Shown: positions 47,745-60,151, numbered from the stretch's first letter. The stretch: 64,000 nt of DNA from Desmodesmus armatus (GCA_007449985.2 VIIQ02000589.1:679713-743712); one strand, 5' to 3'. The notes: generated by a model not told the origin, from the sequence alone. Program-made: numbers and translations.

Positions 47745-50700
47745 ATGGTGACTACCACCATTCAAGCCCTGCAGCACACAAGCTCTTTGATCCTTCGTCT
47801 GACCAGCCAGGCTGCCAGTTCTGCTGCCACAAGCCAGTTCGGTGCAGCGCTTGCCACAGGTGCCAGACAGGCCTACTCATCAGCACCTGCCTCTGACCTC
47901 AAGGCAGCCCTAGCAACACAGATCCCCTCACAGCAGGTAAGGGTCTTATGCAGGACTAGCAAACTGTTATGATGCAGTGTGTGCATTGCTGCCACCCCCG
48001 TCAAGCAGCTGAGCACAACCCATTTGCAGTCTGCCCATACACCCACCCCCTCTGTTCCATCAGCCGTCTGGCCCCTGGCTGTGCCTAACCTGCAGACATG
48101 CCTTTGATGTTCCCAGGAACGCCTCAAGAGCCTCAAGAAGCAGTATGGAGGCGTCAGTCTGGGCGAGGTCACCATCGACATGTGCATTGGTGGCATGCGC
48201 GGCATCCCCGTAAGTTTCGGCCTTGCATTCGGGGCAGTCTGCATCGTCCTATCAGCTGCGGAGCAGCCCTGGCAGCAGCTAGAGTTTCATGACGCTCCTG
48301 ATCAGAACAACGTGAAAAGTGCATCCCGCGCAGCCCTCTGTAAGGCCTGCCGTGGCCGCAATCAAGCCTTTGGATTGCTTGAATTCACGTGTGCAGGGCA
48401 TGCTGTGGGAGACGTCCCTGCTGGACGCTGAGGAGGGCATTCGCTTCAGGGGCTACTCCATCCCTGAGCTGCAGGCTACCCTGCCAGGTGCCCAGCCAGG
48501 CGGAGAGCCCCTGCCCGAGGGCCTGCTGTGGCTGCTGTTGACAGGCGAGGTGAGAGCAGCAGGGCTCAGCAGCAGCTTGCACCCAGCAGCAGTGCAGGGC
48601 AGTAGTGCCGAAACAACCCTCACCCTTGGGCCAGCGCAGCAGCGAAACCCTACTGCTCCACACAGCTGCTGGGGTGCAATTGAGCAGTTCTCCGTGATGC
48701 TTGAAGGTTGGCTTGTATGGGTTGCTTGCAAGCAGCTGAGGGCAGCAAGCATACTGAGCACATTGTTGGGTTTGACCAAGGCCTGTGTCGCCCAGGTGGT
48801 CAAAGCTCATCGGCTTGTAGCAGCCGCCTGCTTTCACAGCCTGTGGCTAACCTCATCTCCTCTGATGCACGCCTGTGATGTGCTGGCTGCATTCCTGCAG
48901 GTCCCCACAAAGAGCCAGGTGCAGGGCGTGTCAGCAGAGTTGGCCCGCCGTGCCAATGTCCCTGCCCATGTGAAGGCTGTGCTGGAGGCCCTGCCTGTGG
49001 AGACACACCCCATGACTCAGTTCATCACAGCTATCACAGCACTGCAGGTGCGGCTCTCAGTCCTGCGCAGTGGTTGACTTGTTTGTTCTCCTGGTACGGT
49101 TTGTCTGGCACCCCTTGCTGACTCACATTGCGCAGCAACAGTCAGGTCACCTGATCTCCTGCCACAATGTCTGTGCATGTTCGCCTTGTTAGGAAACAGC
49201 AGCTGACACCTGTGCATACTGCGCCTGCCTCCTGCCACCCTGCAGACCTGCAGCAAGTTTGCCAAGGCCTATGAGTCTGGCATCCACAAGTCCAAGTACT
49301 GGGACCCATTCTTTGAGGACTCACTGGACCTCATTGCCAAGCTGCCAACCATCGCAGCCATGATCTACAGGTGGGCACAGCAGCAAAGCAGCACATCAAT
49401 AGGCCCTGGCCTGGCAAACCCTCTTGTGCCAGCAGTGAACAAGCAGCGGCGCGCTTACATAATTCAGGCACGCCATGGCAGCAACAGCAAGGGCAGGGGC
49501 TGTTTGCGTTGCACTGAGTGTAGTACCCGTCATCTTGAGAAGCGCCACTTGGGAATGTGCTCCCACATATACATGTCACCTGTTTCTTTTTATACCTGTC
49601 ACTAACTTTCGCGCACTTCTTTGCTGCGTCTCCTTGCGCCTCACAGGCGCACCTACAAGGGCGGAGACTACATCAGCCCCGACCCCAACCTCGACTGGGC
49701 CGCCAACCTGTCTCACATGATGGGCTACGACGACCCCAACGCGCTGGAGCTCATGCGCCTGTACCAGACCATCCACAGCGACCACGAGGGCGGCAACGTG
49801 TCAGCACACGCCACACACCTGGTGGGCTCAGCACTGTCAGACCCCTACCTGTCCTTTGCGGCAGGCATGTGTGGCCTGGCTGGCCCCCTGCATGGCCTGG
49901 CAAACCAGGAGGTGCTGCGCTGGCTGCAGGACGTGCAGGCAGAGGTGAGGACAGCAGCTTGTTTGTTTGCTTGATTTACCATGTGACAGCAGCTTGTAGT
50001 ATGCTTGCTGGTGTGCGTGCTGACTTGCGCATGCAACAGAAGATGCTTGATGCTTGGTAGGGATTGCGCATGCTTGCTGTAACGCAGTGCTGCCCGTGTG
50101 GTCAGCACGGCGCTGCTTACTGGTCCTGCAGTGCAGGAGTGCTGCCAGCAGGCTATCGCGCATGCTTCTGGCAGCTTGTCTTGTTTGTTTGCACACCTGA
50201 CACCCTCCTTGTTGTGCTGCCTGCATGTGCGCGCACGCCAGTTGCATCACACGCTTGCACACCAACCCATTTCTGACCAACTGCTACTTGTTTCCTGCTT
50301 TCCTGCGCGCGCAGCTGGGCCCTGACCCCACCAAGGAGCAGCTGACAAAGTACGTGCAGGACACACTCAAGAGCGGCCGTGTGGTGCCAGGCTTTGGACA
50401 CGCAGTGCTGCGCAAGACCGACCCCCGCTACACCTGCCAGGTGCGCTCACAGGCACCTATACCTGCACGTGGGCTAGTCCTTTGTTTGACAGAGTGCAAG
50501 CAGCTGATCATCACAAGGCTGCGGGTTTGTCGAGAGTTGGTGCTGCTTCGGATGGTGTGGGCGTCGATGTGTGGATGCTCAACAGCATGCAGCTGTGCAG
50601 CGCAGCATGCCTTCTGGCACCTGCTTGTGCTGACCGGTGCAGGCATCTACATTGTGTCTTGCTTTCCGCGCTGTCAGCACATTCAATCCCTGTAAGCGAG

Positions 50701-51102
50701 AAAACCCACACGCGTGCATCCCGGTGTTGCTGCGCGCTCACCGCACCCCTGCTGCCCTCTGCTCCTGCTTCTGCTTCCTCCCTGCAGCGCGAGTTTGCGC
50801 TGAAGCACCTGCCCCAGGACTCCATGTTCAAGATGGTCAGCCAGCTGTACGACGTGGTGCCCCCCGTGCTGCTGGCCACCGGCAAGGTCAAGAACCCCTG
50901 GCCCAACGTGGACGCCCACAGCGGCGTGCTCTTGCAGTACTATGGCATCCGCGAGGAGAACTTCTACACCGTGCTGTTTGGCGTCAGCCGCGCCATTGGT
51001 GTGCTGGCGCAGGGTGTGTGGAGCAGGGCGCTGGGCCTGCCCATTGAGCGGCCCAAGAGCCTCACCATGGAGCTGCTGGAGAAGAAGGGCAAGGGGCTGT
51101 GA
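47745..51102 (+). CDS. Citrate synthase, mitochondrial
   Basis: Condenses oxaloacetate and acetyl-CoA to citrate, first step of the TCA cycle. Eight exons, all phases consistent, about 482 residues: 47745-47936, 48117-48209, 48397-48549, 48901-49047, 49246-49370, 49647-49944, 50315-50440 and 50788-51102. Exon 1 is a Ser/Ala/Arg-rich mitochondrial presequence. Family blocks follow in order: [65 protein letters not shown] with catalytic His, [17 protein letters not shown] with the second His, and [14 protein letters not shown] with catalytic Asp. The C-terminus [15 protein letters not shown] is usual for the plant/animal mitochondrial form rather than the peroxisomal one. No frame break, in contrast to several neighbours. 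Confidence 0.99.
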
Positions 51103-51713
51103 GTGGGGTCTGCAGGGTTGAAATCCTTTCAGGGGTGTTGCTTACGGGCTGTATTTGTGAGGGCAAGGGCAGGTATTGTTCATAGGGGTGTTTCTGCGTT
51201 GAGGTTTTGATTGTGCTCTGCATGACAGCGGAGGGAATGAGGTCTTTATGAACCACCAGCAGTGCAGCGGTGTCAACAAAGCTCTTGCGCATTGCAGAGC
51301 AGGGACGTGCACACTCTGCTGGGGTGAGGTTGGGGGTGTTGCGGTCTCTGCTTCTTGTGGATCTGATGATATCGGGTGTGACTGCGTTGGCTCGCTCCTT
51401 GCTTGCAGATGCCTTGAAACAGGCAGGAGCACATGCAAATGGTTTGTTGGGATGCTGCACAGCAGCTTTCCCATTCTGTCCTGTTTGAACGCACATGCTT
51501 TGCTGTCTATGCCACCAGCATGCGCACACCACACTCCTGCTGCTGCTCAACAGGTTGTGCCAGGATCGACTAGTTTAGACTTGCCGTATTCCGTGTATGG
51601 CTTTGAAGATCCGAGCTTTTGCTTGAGAGCGCCAGGCGCCATCCCTAAACCCTGGTGCCTGGCTGAATCATGGCGTATGCCCTGTGAATCTCGTATGCAG
51701 AGATCTCAGGATG

Positions 51714-52820
51714 TGGTGTCGAGCGCACCTGAGATTCTGGGGTGGGGTCCTGCACTTTTCCCAGGCCACCCATCCCACCAGGCCCCCATCACCTGGCCTT
51801 GTAATGTATCTCTATCCATCATTGTGCACACAAGCCTTGACGACTTGCAGTTGCAGGCCGTGCCTTGCACGCGCTGCAGCCTTTGTGCATTGCACATTTG
51901 TGTCGTGACACGATCAAGCGGTCCCGTGTCTTTTTCCTTGGGTTGTGAGCTGTGCATTTGCCGGCTGCCGTGCCGTTGCACCACAGTTGTGTGTGTGGCC
52001 CGATTGGTGCAGAGTTGCTGCATGGGTTGCATCAGAGTTGTGCGGATATGCGTATGTGACCATGGGTTTTCAGGCTGCCGGTTGGTGCCTGCATGTGCCT
52101 CCAGACATGGTGTCGAGCGTGCTGGGGGCGCCTTGGGACAGGTTTGCTTGCTGCATCCTGCAGCGGCGCCATACAGCTATCTACATACAGGCTCTGTGTG
52201 AATGCTGCGCCTCTGCCAACTTGCTGTTCATACAGCAGTGTTAGGGTGCAGGCTTGGAGTTGCCACAGCCTGTGCAGAGGTCGCGTTTGTTTTTGAATTT
52301 GAGCGATTTGGGGATTATGCGCACCGTGGCTATTTCGCAACACCAGCGTCAGTCAGCACCCTCTGTTGCTCCAGCAGCAAGGTGCTGGCATGGATGGGGA
52401 GTATGCGCTGAGGGAGGGGTTTGTGTGTGGTTTTGTGTTGCTGCTGATGCTGACGCCGCTGAAAGCCTCGCTGCAATGGTGTCGAGCGTTGCAGTGGGAG
52501 GCCCCTGCATGGTGTCGAGCGTTGCAGGGGCTACACACGTCACCAGAACGCGTTGGTCCTCTTGCTCAGGATTCCTGGTGGGTTGATACTGATACCTCAC
52601 AACAATCAAAGCCCCGTTGGGGCGGTGCAATGGCGTCCGTGTGTCCTTACAGCACTGGAGACTGTCATGGCACCAGCACAGGCGCTAGGGCGTGTCTGTT
52701 TCTATTGAGGGAGTGAGTGCAGCAGGGGTGAGACTGTGTGTGCATGGAATAGCTTGGGTTTGGAGGCCCCTGCTGTCGCTGTTCTGCTGCAGCCACCCTT
52801 TCATGGCATGGTGTCGAGCG
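51714..52820 (+). repeat. Five dispersed copies of TGGTGTCGAGCG
   Basis: Exact copies at 51714-51725, 52108-52119, 52477-52488, 52510-52521 and 52809-52820. The last three extend to TGGTGTCGAGCGTTGCA and are preceded by CA or CAA. All are on the same strand. Spacing is irregular (394, 369, 33 and 299 bp). Confidence 0.95.
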
Positions 52821-54826
52821 TTGCAAAGGGTGGCATGATCAGGAGTAAGATGGGATTGCCAGGGACGATGTGCCTTAGGTTTTTTGCTGCCCCGGCGTGC
52901 GGGATGGGGTTTCGCATCGCGGGGGCTTGAGTGTACATGTCACTCTGCCATCAACTCTGCAAGCCTTGTTCTCTGTTTGCACATTCAGCTGCATTATCTG
53001 TCTCGGCAGCAGGGCGAACACGCACTGCTGCCCTTTTTCGCCTAGACAGTGACTTATCTAGTTTTGCCGGAAGCTGCGCAGCAGGCGTGGCGTGCAGTAG
53101 CTGTTGCATAATCTGCACACACAGCTACTTGATAGTGCTGATGCAGCCAAGCAGGCAGAGCAAGCCGTGTCCTGTTAACCTTTGGGGCCTTCTAGGCTGT
53201 GGAGCTATCCGGATTCAAGCTGTGACCGCGCTGTTTTGTCATGGTGAAGGACCTTGTGTGATGCACGTAAGTAAGGCAGCGGCTTCATGTGCGTGCAGCA
53301 CAAGCTGCGTGCTGCTTTCTGGAATGATCTTTGCCTTTTCATGCTGTGTGGATCCCTGCTGCAGCTGCTCGGATGCAGGGGTACGTCTGCTGATTTCTCT
53401 CTGAGCCCCTGGTCAGTCCCCTTGGGCTGTCGGATTGTTTGCGCGCAGGCAGCACCTCGGCTCAAGGGGTGTGTGGCCGTCCGTGCACCTAGCTTCCATA
53501 GCTGCTGGATGATGTGGCAAACACACATAGCACACGTTCTGCAGAGCACCTGCTGGTTTGGCATCCCTTGGCGTGGTATGTGAGTGAGAGGTAGCAGTAG
53601 AGCAGGCGGGCAGAGGGGCGTGAATGGCTGGGGTTGAAGACAGCCCTAGCGAAACGCAAAAGGGTTTGGTGTGACGCTGTGCAGGGTGGTGGTTGCAGCA
53701 GAGACTGGATGATGCTTCGGACTTGTTGCTTGCAGTGGATGCATTCTCCTGCTATTGGCTGCAGGCAAATGCCCAGTCCCTTGCATCTTGTCCATGTACC
53801 ACCACCCTCTAACGTTGCTGTCTGTCCGTCTGCTTTGTTTGGGGTTGCTGCACAAGCACCCCTTGACTGGGGCACCGGGGGTTTGCAGGTTGTTTCACGA
53901 GTGCATGTGTGTTGCATAGCAGCGGGTGTACCAACAAGTGTGCACGTACTGTCTCCTGTACAGTACATGCACAGCTGGATGGCCGGCTGTTGTTGCTGCG
54001 CATGCCAGTACTGTTTGCAATACCTCCGGGAACGACTCTGAAGATAGCTACCTCTCACACTGTCTCTGACAAACTGATGTGTGACTCGGCCATTGTGTGC
54101 GTCACATCCTTGTCTCGTACATTGCTGTTTGCACCAGAAGCTTCCTGCTGTGATGCAGGAGACATGACTGGGTCATCATGACTGATTTTAGGGATGCTGG
54201 CTGGCGGGTGTAAGGGCACTTCACAGTGTGTGACCATGTGAGCAGCTGTGTGCTGGGTGCACTTGATCCTGCAAAGCAGCAGGGACAGGAATGTGCCTGC
54301 TGCTGACTGTAATGGTATCTTCTTCCGGCCTTTTGAGCAAAGGTTCCATGAAGCAACACATGGTATGGTTGCCGCTGGCAGACAAAGCCAAACAGCGATA
54401 CACAGCCCTTCACTCATTGATGTGGTTCCAAGAGGATTAACGCGGTGCGCTCGACTTTCAGGACAGAAACACACAATTCCATTCTTGTGCCACGGTGGTG
54501 CATACATGTTCTGCAGAAGAAGTGTGCCACACAACTGCAGGGGTGCGCCGTTGCAGTGTAGTCTGGGTCGGTGTAATGTGGTTACATGTCATTGCAGTTG
54601 ACTGTAAGATTACAGCTGTAAAGTGTTTGACTGACACCCACTGGCTGGCACAGAGCCTCCTGCTGCATCCGCCATGAACCAGAACTTTTGAGTATACATA
54701 CGTGCCGTTGTGTAGCTTGGTTCCCCTCGTGGTGAAGCCGCTGCTGACACACACACACCTGAAACGCTGCTCTAGCATGCACAGGGGCAACACCTCGCTG
54801 ATTCACCACACACAGTCACACTCCTG

Positions 54827-54831
54827 TTACA
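54827..54831 (-). terminator. Putative TGTAA poly(A) signal (minus strand)
   Basis: Reverse-complement TGTAA about 190 bp beyond the 3-beta-HSD stop codon at 55018. Motif and distance fit a chlorophyte 3' UTR. Confidence 0.45.
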
Positions 54832-55017
54832 CGGCCTCACACACATCCAACTGCAACAACCACAACAGCTTGGCAGAACATACATACCCATGTGTGCAGC
54901 TGGTCGCCGCAATCCGGCATATGCACACCAACGTTGGGAAAACAAGGCACTGCCGCAGCGGGGGCCACTCAATGAACACTGCCCCAGCACGTGCCACAAT
55001 CCAGCACATACACCACC

Positions 55018-58000
55018 CTATGCCGCCTTGCCCCTGCTCGGCCCTGCATCAGGGTTCCGTCGGTGCTCGAAGTGCTTCACGGTCCGCTTGATCGCATCCT
55101 CCAACGACACAGCAGGCACGTAACCCAGCAACTTCTTTGCCTTTTCGCAACTAAACGCACGCTGCCGTGTGACGATCTTCACCCGAAACACGGTGAAGTC
55201 CGTCGACAGCTGCTTGATCGGGGCCAGCAACGGTCGGATGACGTACTCGAACAGCATCGCGACGAACAGTATCAGCAGGAAAGGGAGCTTGATGCGGGGA
55301 CGACCGTAGCCCAGGCCTTGCAGCATGTCTCCTGTGAAGCCCCAGAAAGGCACGGGCTGCTGGTTTGTGATGAAGAAGGCCTCACCAGCAAGGTTTGACC
55401 CTGGGGACAGCTTGTCAGCAGCCTGTAGGGGGCGAGGGGGGAACAGGAGGGCGCAGGAAACTATTATTTACCGGGCGGGGGGACAAGGCGACACGCATGT
55501 GTATATTGCTCCTTTTGCCCGCGTGCTGGTGTTCGTGTATGCTAACACCGGCTCGGCAGGCGAGCGCTCCAAGTTGTGTGCATGCATGCCGCAGGACCAT
55601 TGGCACTGACCGATTGAGCAGTGACCACTGGCAATTCAATCTGCCAAGTCTGCGTGGTGGGGTGACCACCTGCCAACGGCTGGTGTCCATGTTTTATCGG
55701 CCACTATCTAAATTCAGTGACACACTGCCTTCACCTACCTCCAATCGGCTACTAGGCATCTAGCAGCGCCCACCCCCTTCAACCCACGCCACGTCCCACA
55801 TCCTGCACGTTCCCTCCCCCCCCCTCCCCTGTGGAGTCCCATCCCCCCCCCTATACCCCCCCCCCCCCCCGCTCACCAGCACATGCGCTTGTGCCACGTT
55901 GCCCACATACGTGAAGTCCCACACGTTCTATCCATTCCCAATGATATACTTCATCTTCCCCGCCTTAGCCTGCTTCACACAGGTAGGCACCATCACAGTG
56001 CCCCCCCCCCCCCCCGCGAAAATGTCACGCGCCACCACCACCACGCCCAAGTAAGTAAGTAACTACACCTATGGCGAACCACTGGCGTAACGCCCACGCA
56101 GTGCCCCCCTGCCCCCCCCCCCCCCCCAAAACACACACACTTACCAGTATGTGTGCCTGTGCCACATTGCCCACATACGTAAAGTCCCACACGTTCTGTC
56201 CATTGCCGATAATATACTTCATCTTGCCCGCCTTAGCCTGCTTCACAAACGTAGGCACCATCACGGTGTCTCCCTCGCCAAAGATGCCAGAAGGCCTGAG
56301 GGCCACCACAGCCATGTTGGGGCTGTTGGCTGCTAGGACTAGCTGCTCCCCTGCAATCTTGGTCTGTGTGTAGTAGTCGGCTGGGCGAGTGGTGTAGGGG
56401 GCGGACTCATTCACACCAACCAGATCGCTGCCATCAAAGACAACTGCAGGGGGTGACAGGAATGGTTGCAGGGGGTGAAGGGGGGGGGGGGTTTGAGCGG
56501 AGTGTGGGAGCATGCGGGGGGGGGGGGGGGGGGGGACTGTGGGGCCTGAGGGCCACCACAGCCATGCCAGGGCTGTTGGCTGCTAGGACCAGCTGCTCTC
56601 CTGCTATCTTGGTCTGTGTGTAGTAGGCAGCGGGACGGGTAGTGTAGGAAGCAGACTCATCCACACCCACAAGGTCGCTGCCGTCGAAGACAACTGCAGG
56701 GGTGACAGAAATGGGTGGGTGGGGAGGGGGGGGGCACGCATGTGTGTGTGTGTCTGTCTGTGCGTGAGTGTGCGGCGTGGTGGGGGGCGGGGGCAGAGGG
56801 GGGGGGGGGCGTGTTGACTCGTCCATATCTACCAGGGCATGCTGTTGAACACACTGCACTGATTGTCAGGCAAGGGTGCAGGCCCCGGGGGGGGGGGGGG
56901 GCGAAGGGCACACATGTCTGTGCATGTGCATGTCTGTGCGGCGGCGCGGGGGGGGGGGGGGACCACTGCAAACCCTGTTGCTACTATAAAGTAATTAACC
57001 ATGCGACCAGCATGAGCCTTGCAAGGTTGTCAGACATGGTCACACGTATGTCGTGTTACGATGCCAGACAAGCCTGTGAAAGCTCATGCTGTTATCATAG
57101 TGGACTACTTCACAACAGGAGTTTGCATTGGTTTACAGCAAAACCCTGGCTACTGTCAGCATGACCAGGCACAGAGTACCAACAAACCCACATATAAAGA
57201 AAGGCCTTCGCCACGTTGCCAAGGCATTCTACTACATGTGGGTTGGTCAGTACTTTGTGCATGGCCACGTCACCAGCCACAACAGCACTAAGTTGGGAAC
57301 GGATTGGTGTATTTACTCCAGCGGCTTGGCAATAAGCATGTGCACACCACTGCGGTGCACCCTGCTGGCCGACGCGGCTGTTCAGCAAGTGGTAAAGTCC
57401 TTCAAGGCCATTGTATGACCCTTGTCACACTCACATTGGCAGCAGGAGGCTCTGAACGTCATACCTACTTGTCTGGTCAGACGTACGCTATTTACATAGC
57501 TACGGAGATGCCCCCCCTCAAGGTTATGTTGCGGGCGGCAACACACATCCTGAGCACTGGTTGCTGTTGCAGTTGTGCGCATGCAGTCTGGTATCATACT
57601 CAGCGGCCGGATTCGATCCCGGCTGCATACAGCTCTAGGAGTTGGCCCTCAGAAGATGGCGTGTGGCCGCCAGCCAGTGGATGCTGTGAGGTTGTGGTGT
57701 GAGAGGGTTGATAGACTGGCCAGACTGTGATCCGGAGGTCGGGGCCCTCAATAGACCGTGTCACACTGACCGTCAGCCACACCCCTCCCAACTGAAGCTC
57801 AGCTGGGGAGTTTTGCCTTGCAGGTGGCCAAGGGGGGCGCACCCCCACCGGCTATCCACACACAACCCAGTTGATTGAACCCGAACTGCCGGGGGCCAGA
57901 GGCTAAGCCTACCGATGAAGGACGCCTAGCACGTCTTGTTCCTGGACATGCCCAGCGCCCACAGCACCCACCTGATGCTGAGCTAGTGTAGACCAGGTTG

Positions 58001-58855
58001 CGCACGCCATACTTCTTGCATGCTGCCACCACGTGCTTGTGACCCCCCCCCCATCACCACACACTCTCACATGTACTCGGTCTGCTGACACACATTCCCC
58101 CACCCCCCATGACACCCATCTGAAGCCGAGCTGTTGTACACCAGGTTGCGCACACTAGTCTACTGTGCTCCAATGCCTGCACAAAAACACTTGCCTGACA
58201 AGTCCCCCGCCCCTCTCGAGAGGGGGAGGTTCTTGTGCCCCCCCCCCCCCAAAAAAAAACACATAAAACCCACTGATGCTGAACTGGTATACACCAGGTT
58301 TCGCACACCATACTTCTTGCATGCTGCCACCACATGCTGTGTGCCCTTCACATTCACATCGTCCATCAGCTGCTTGTTGAGGGCATTCTCACTGGTGGGG
58401 GTGGCAGTGGCAACATGCACAACCACATCCACACCAGACACGGCACGGTCAACATCCTGTAGCAGCAGCAGCAGCAGCAAGTGGCAGCAAACGATTCAGT
58501 GGGTATGTGTATATCGTTACGGGGGGGGGGGGGGGGGGGAGGGGGCGCAGGACGACAAGTGAGGGGAAGGGATATAAATTCACTGGTGGGGTGGCGGTGG
58601 CAACATGCACAACCACATCCACACCAGACACGGCACGGCACGGTCAACATCCTGTAGCAGCAGCAGCAGCAGAAGTGGCAGCAAACGATTCAGTGGCTAT
58701 GTGTATATCGTTACGGGGGGGGGGGGGGGGGGGGGGTGGGGGCGCAGGACGACAAGTGAGGGAAGGGGAATATAATTTCACTGGTGGGGTGGCGGTGGCA
58801 ACATGCACAACCACATCCACCCAGATAGGGCACGATCAACATCCTGCAGCAGCAC

Positions 58856-58900
<45 letters not shown>

Positions 58901-59060
58901 GTGGCAGCATACAGTCAGGTCCATGTTTGTTTGTAGCAAGTTGAGAGGAGGGGGTAGACGGAAGTGAGGGAACGAGAGGGAGGTGTGTTCTCACTGGTGG
59001 GGGTGGCAGTGGCAACATGCACCACCACATCCACACCAGACACGGCACGGTCAACATCCT

Positions 59061-59097
<37 letters not shown>

Positions 59098-60047
59098 CAA
59101 TCAGCTAAGTGGTGTGTATATGAGTCAAGGTGAGAAGGGAGAAGAAATGGGAGGGCGAGGCGGTCTCATTGGTGGGGTGGCTGTTGCAACATGCACAATT
59201 ACGTCCACACCAGACACACAACGGTCAACATCCACCCAGTCTATGCCACCTTGTCTCACACCCTCCTCCCCTCCCTCCTGCTTGTCCTACCAACCATATG
59301 CATCTCAAGCTTCAAACCGTTGGCACTCATATGCCCCCCCCCCCCTGTCAGGGCCCTGCACGTACAATGCCCCTACTTCCTCCCTAGCCTGCACCCTTCT
59401 AGCATGTCCTGCACCCACCTCTCCCACAGTTACTCTTCTAGCATGTCCTGCCCCCCCCCCCCCCCCCCGCGCGCGGTCCCCAAAAGCGAGCTCCCTTCCA
59501 GCAAATCCGCACCACCCCTTCACCTCCTGATTGACGTTCATCAAGCCAAATGTGAAGGGGGTGATGTGAAGGGGGGGGGGGAAGACTCGCTGAAGGGAGC
59601 CGGGTTGTCTCCCACCACCATTTCTGCCCCCTGGCACCCATCAGTCACCCCCCCTTCCACTCCATGCCCTTTACATCACCCCCCCCCCACACACACACAC
59701 ACCGCTGCCTGTGTTCTGCACCCCCCCCCCCCCCCCTTTACCTCCTGCCTGCAGATGTCTCCCACCACCATGTCCCATTGTCACCTCCTTCCACTAGGCG
59801 ACCTCTACACCCCCCCCCCCCACACACACACACACAAGAGCACAGCTGCTTGTGAGCCCCCCCCCCCCGCCTCACCTCCTGCTTGCGTATGTCTCCCACC
59901 ACCATCTCTGCCCCATCGATCCCGCATGGCCGTATGTCAAACACGCGCACACTGTAGCGCCCACTGTCCAGCACTGCTGCACAATGTGCTTCCCAAGGAA
60001 CCAGCACCACCAACCACCAGCGCCAGTCGCTGGCCTTTGGGCGCCAT
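55018..60047 (-). CDS. Sterol 3-beta-hydroxysteroid dehydrogenase (C-4 decarboxylating, NSDHL-like)
   Basis: NAD-dependent SDR enzyme that oxidises and decarboxylates 4-carboxysterols during C-4 demethylation, usually at the ER. Exons: 60047-59876, 58456-58273, 56443-56145 and 55422-55018. Exon 1 has the Rossmann start LALVVGGAG, but GFLGKHIVQQ and SGRYSVRVFD lie in two other frames; two missing bases explain this. With them, all exons join in phase and give about 353 residues, the family length. Exon 2 has AVSGVDVVVHVA, DDVNVKGTQHVV and YTSSAS. Exon 3 has VVFDGSD, YYTQTKIAGEQ (catalytic YxxxK), ALRPSGIFGEGD and WDFTYVGNVAQAH. Exon 4 has EAFFITNQQPVPFW, GYGRPRIKLP with a hydrophobic segment, and FSCEKAKKLLGY. 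The exon 2 donor appears as CAG-TGGG, again one G short. The long introns are filled with exon-edge copies. No reticulon tail is seen. Confidence 0.92.
55872..56010 (-). pseudogene. Decayed copy of 3-beta-HSD exon 3 3' half
   Basis: Repeats the end of exon 3 (VKQAKAGKMKYIIGNG onward, through VGNVAQAH) and a GT donor, but with TAG replacing the Gln codon after IIGNG and Phe to Cys in PTFVK. It lies in the intron between exons 3 and 4, about 260 bp downstream in sense. Flanked on both sides by long C runs (G runs in sense). Confidence 0.92.
56540..56697 (-). pseudogene. Decayed copy of 3-beta-HSD exon 3 5' half
   Basis: Carries the acceptor and VVFDGSDLVGV to AVVALR with Asn-to-Asp, Pro-to-Ser and Asp-to-Ala changes, then breaks into a homopolymer C run in sense. 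It lies about 254 bp upstream of exon 3. If used as an exon it has no donor. Confidence 0.92.
57972..58150 (-). repeat. Two copies of 3-beta-HSD exon 2 3' end
   Basis: The copy ending at 57972 encodes HVVAACKKYGVRNLVYTSSA and keeps a perfect CAG-GTGGGT donor. The shorter copy near 58115-58150 has Asn for Thr in YTSS and AT instead of GT at the donor. The full exon 2 (ending 58273) lacks one G at its own donor, so which junction is used is uncertain. Confidence 0.88.
58580..59240 (-). repeat. Four extra copies of 3-beta-HSD exon 2 acceptor and first ~75 bp
   Basis: In sense, exon-start copies begin at about 59232, 59058, 58843 and 58651, before the real one at 58456; spacing is about 174, 215, 192 and 195 bp. 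Each encodes a version of DVDRAVSGVDVVVHVATATP; the 58651 copy has a 5-bp insertion and the 58843 copy lacks a base. Four of the five, including the real one, follow a (CAG)n tract; three are followed by a C-rich tract. All diverge soon after the Thr-Pro-Thr codons. Confidence 0.92.
59510..59775 (-). repeat. Partial copies of 3-beta-HSD exon 1 3' end
   Basis: The exon end and donor (plus strand CACCTCCTGCTTGCG, real end 59876) recur at about 59747 and, more weakly, at 59518. The adjoining MVVGD segment (plus strand CTCCCACCACCAT) recurs near 59610 and 59760. Confidence 0.7.
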
Positions 60048-60151
60048 GCCTGCTGCTGCTGCTGTTACTGCGCTGTGCCTGTTACTGCGGACGCTCCGCT
60101 TTGCTGGCTGCTGCTGCTGCTGCTGCTGCTGCTGCCGGTGGTGGTGTGCTG

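Larger units (their letters stand above)
51103..55017. other. Gene-free 3.9-kb interval with dispersed 12-mer
   Basis: No protein family, tRNA or transposon was recognised. TGTAA at 51800-51804 is a possible poly(A) signal for citrate synthase. Reverse-complement TGTAA at 54827-54831 fits the end of the 3-beta-HSD transcript coming from the right. The TGGTGTCGAGCG repeat family occupies 51714-52820. Confidence 0.45.

Noticed and set aside
57580..57640. tRNA-like T-arm (GGATTCGATCC)
   Set aside because: The presumed arm does not form a five-pair stem with a seven-base loop, and no acceptor, D or anticodon arm could be drawn around it.
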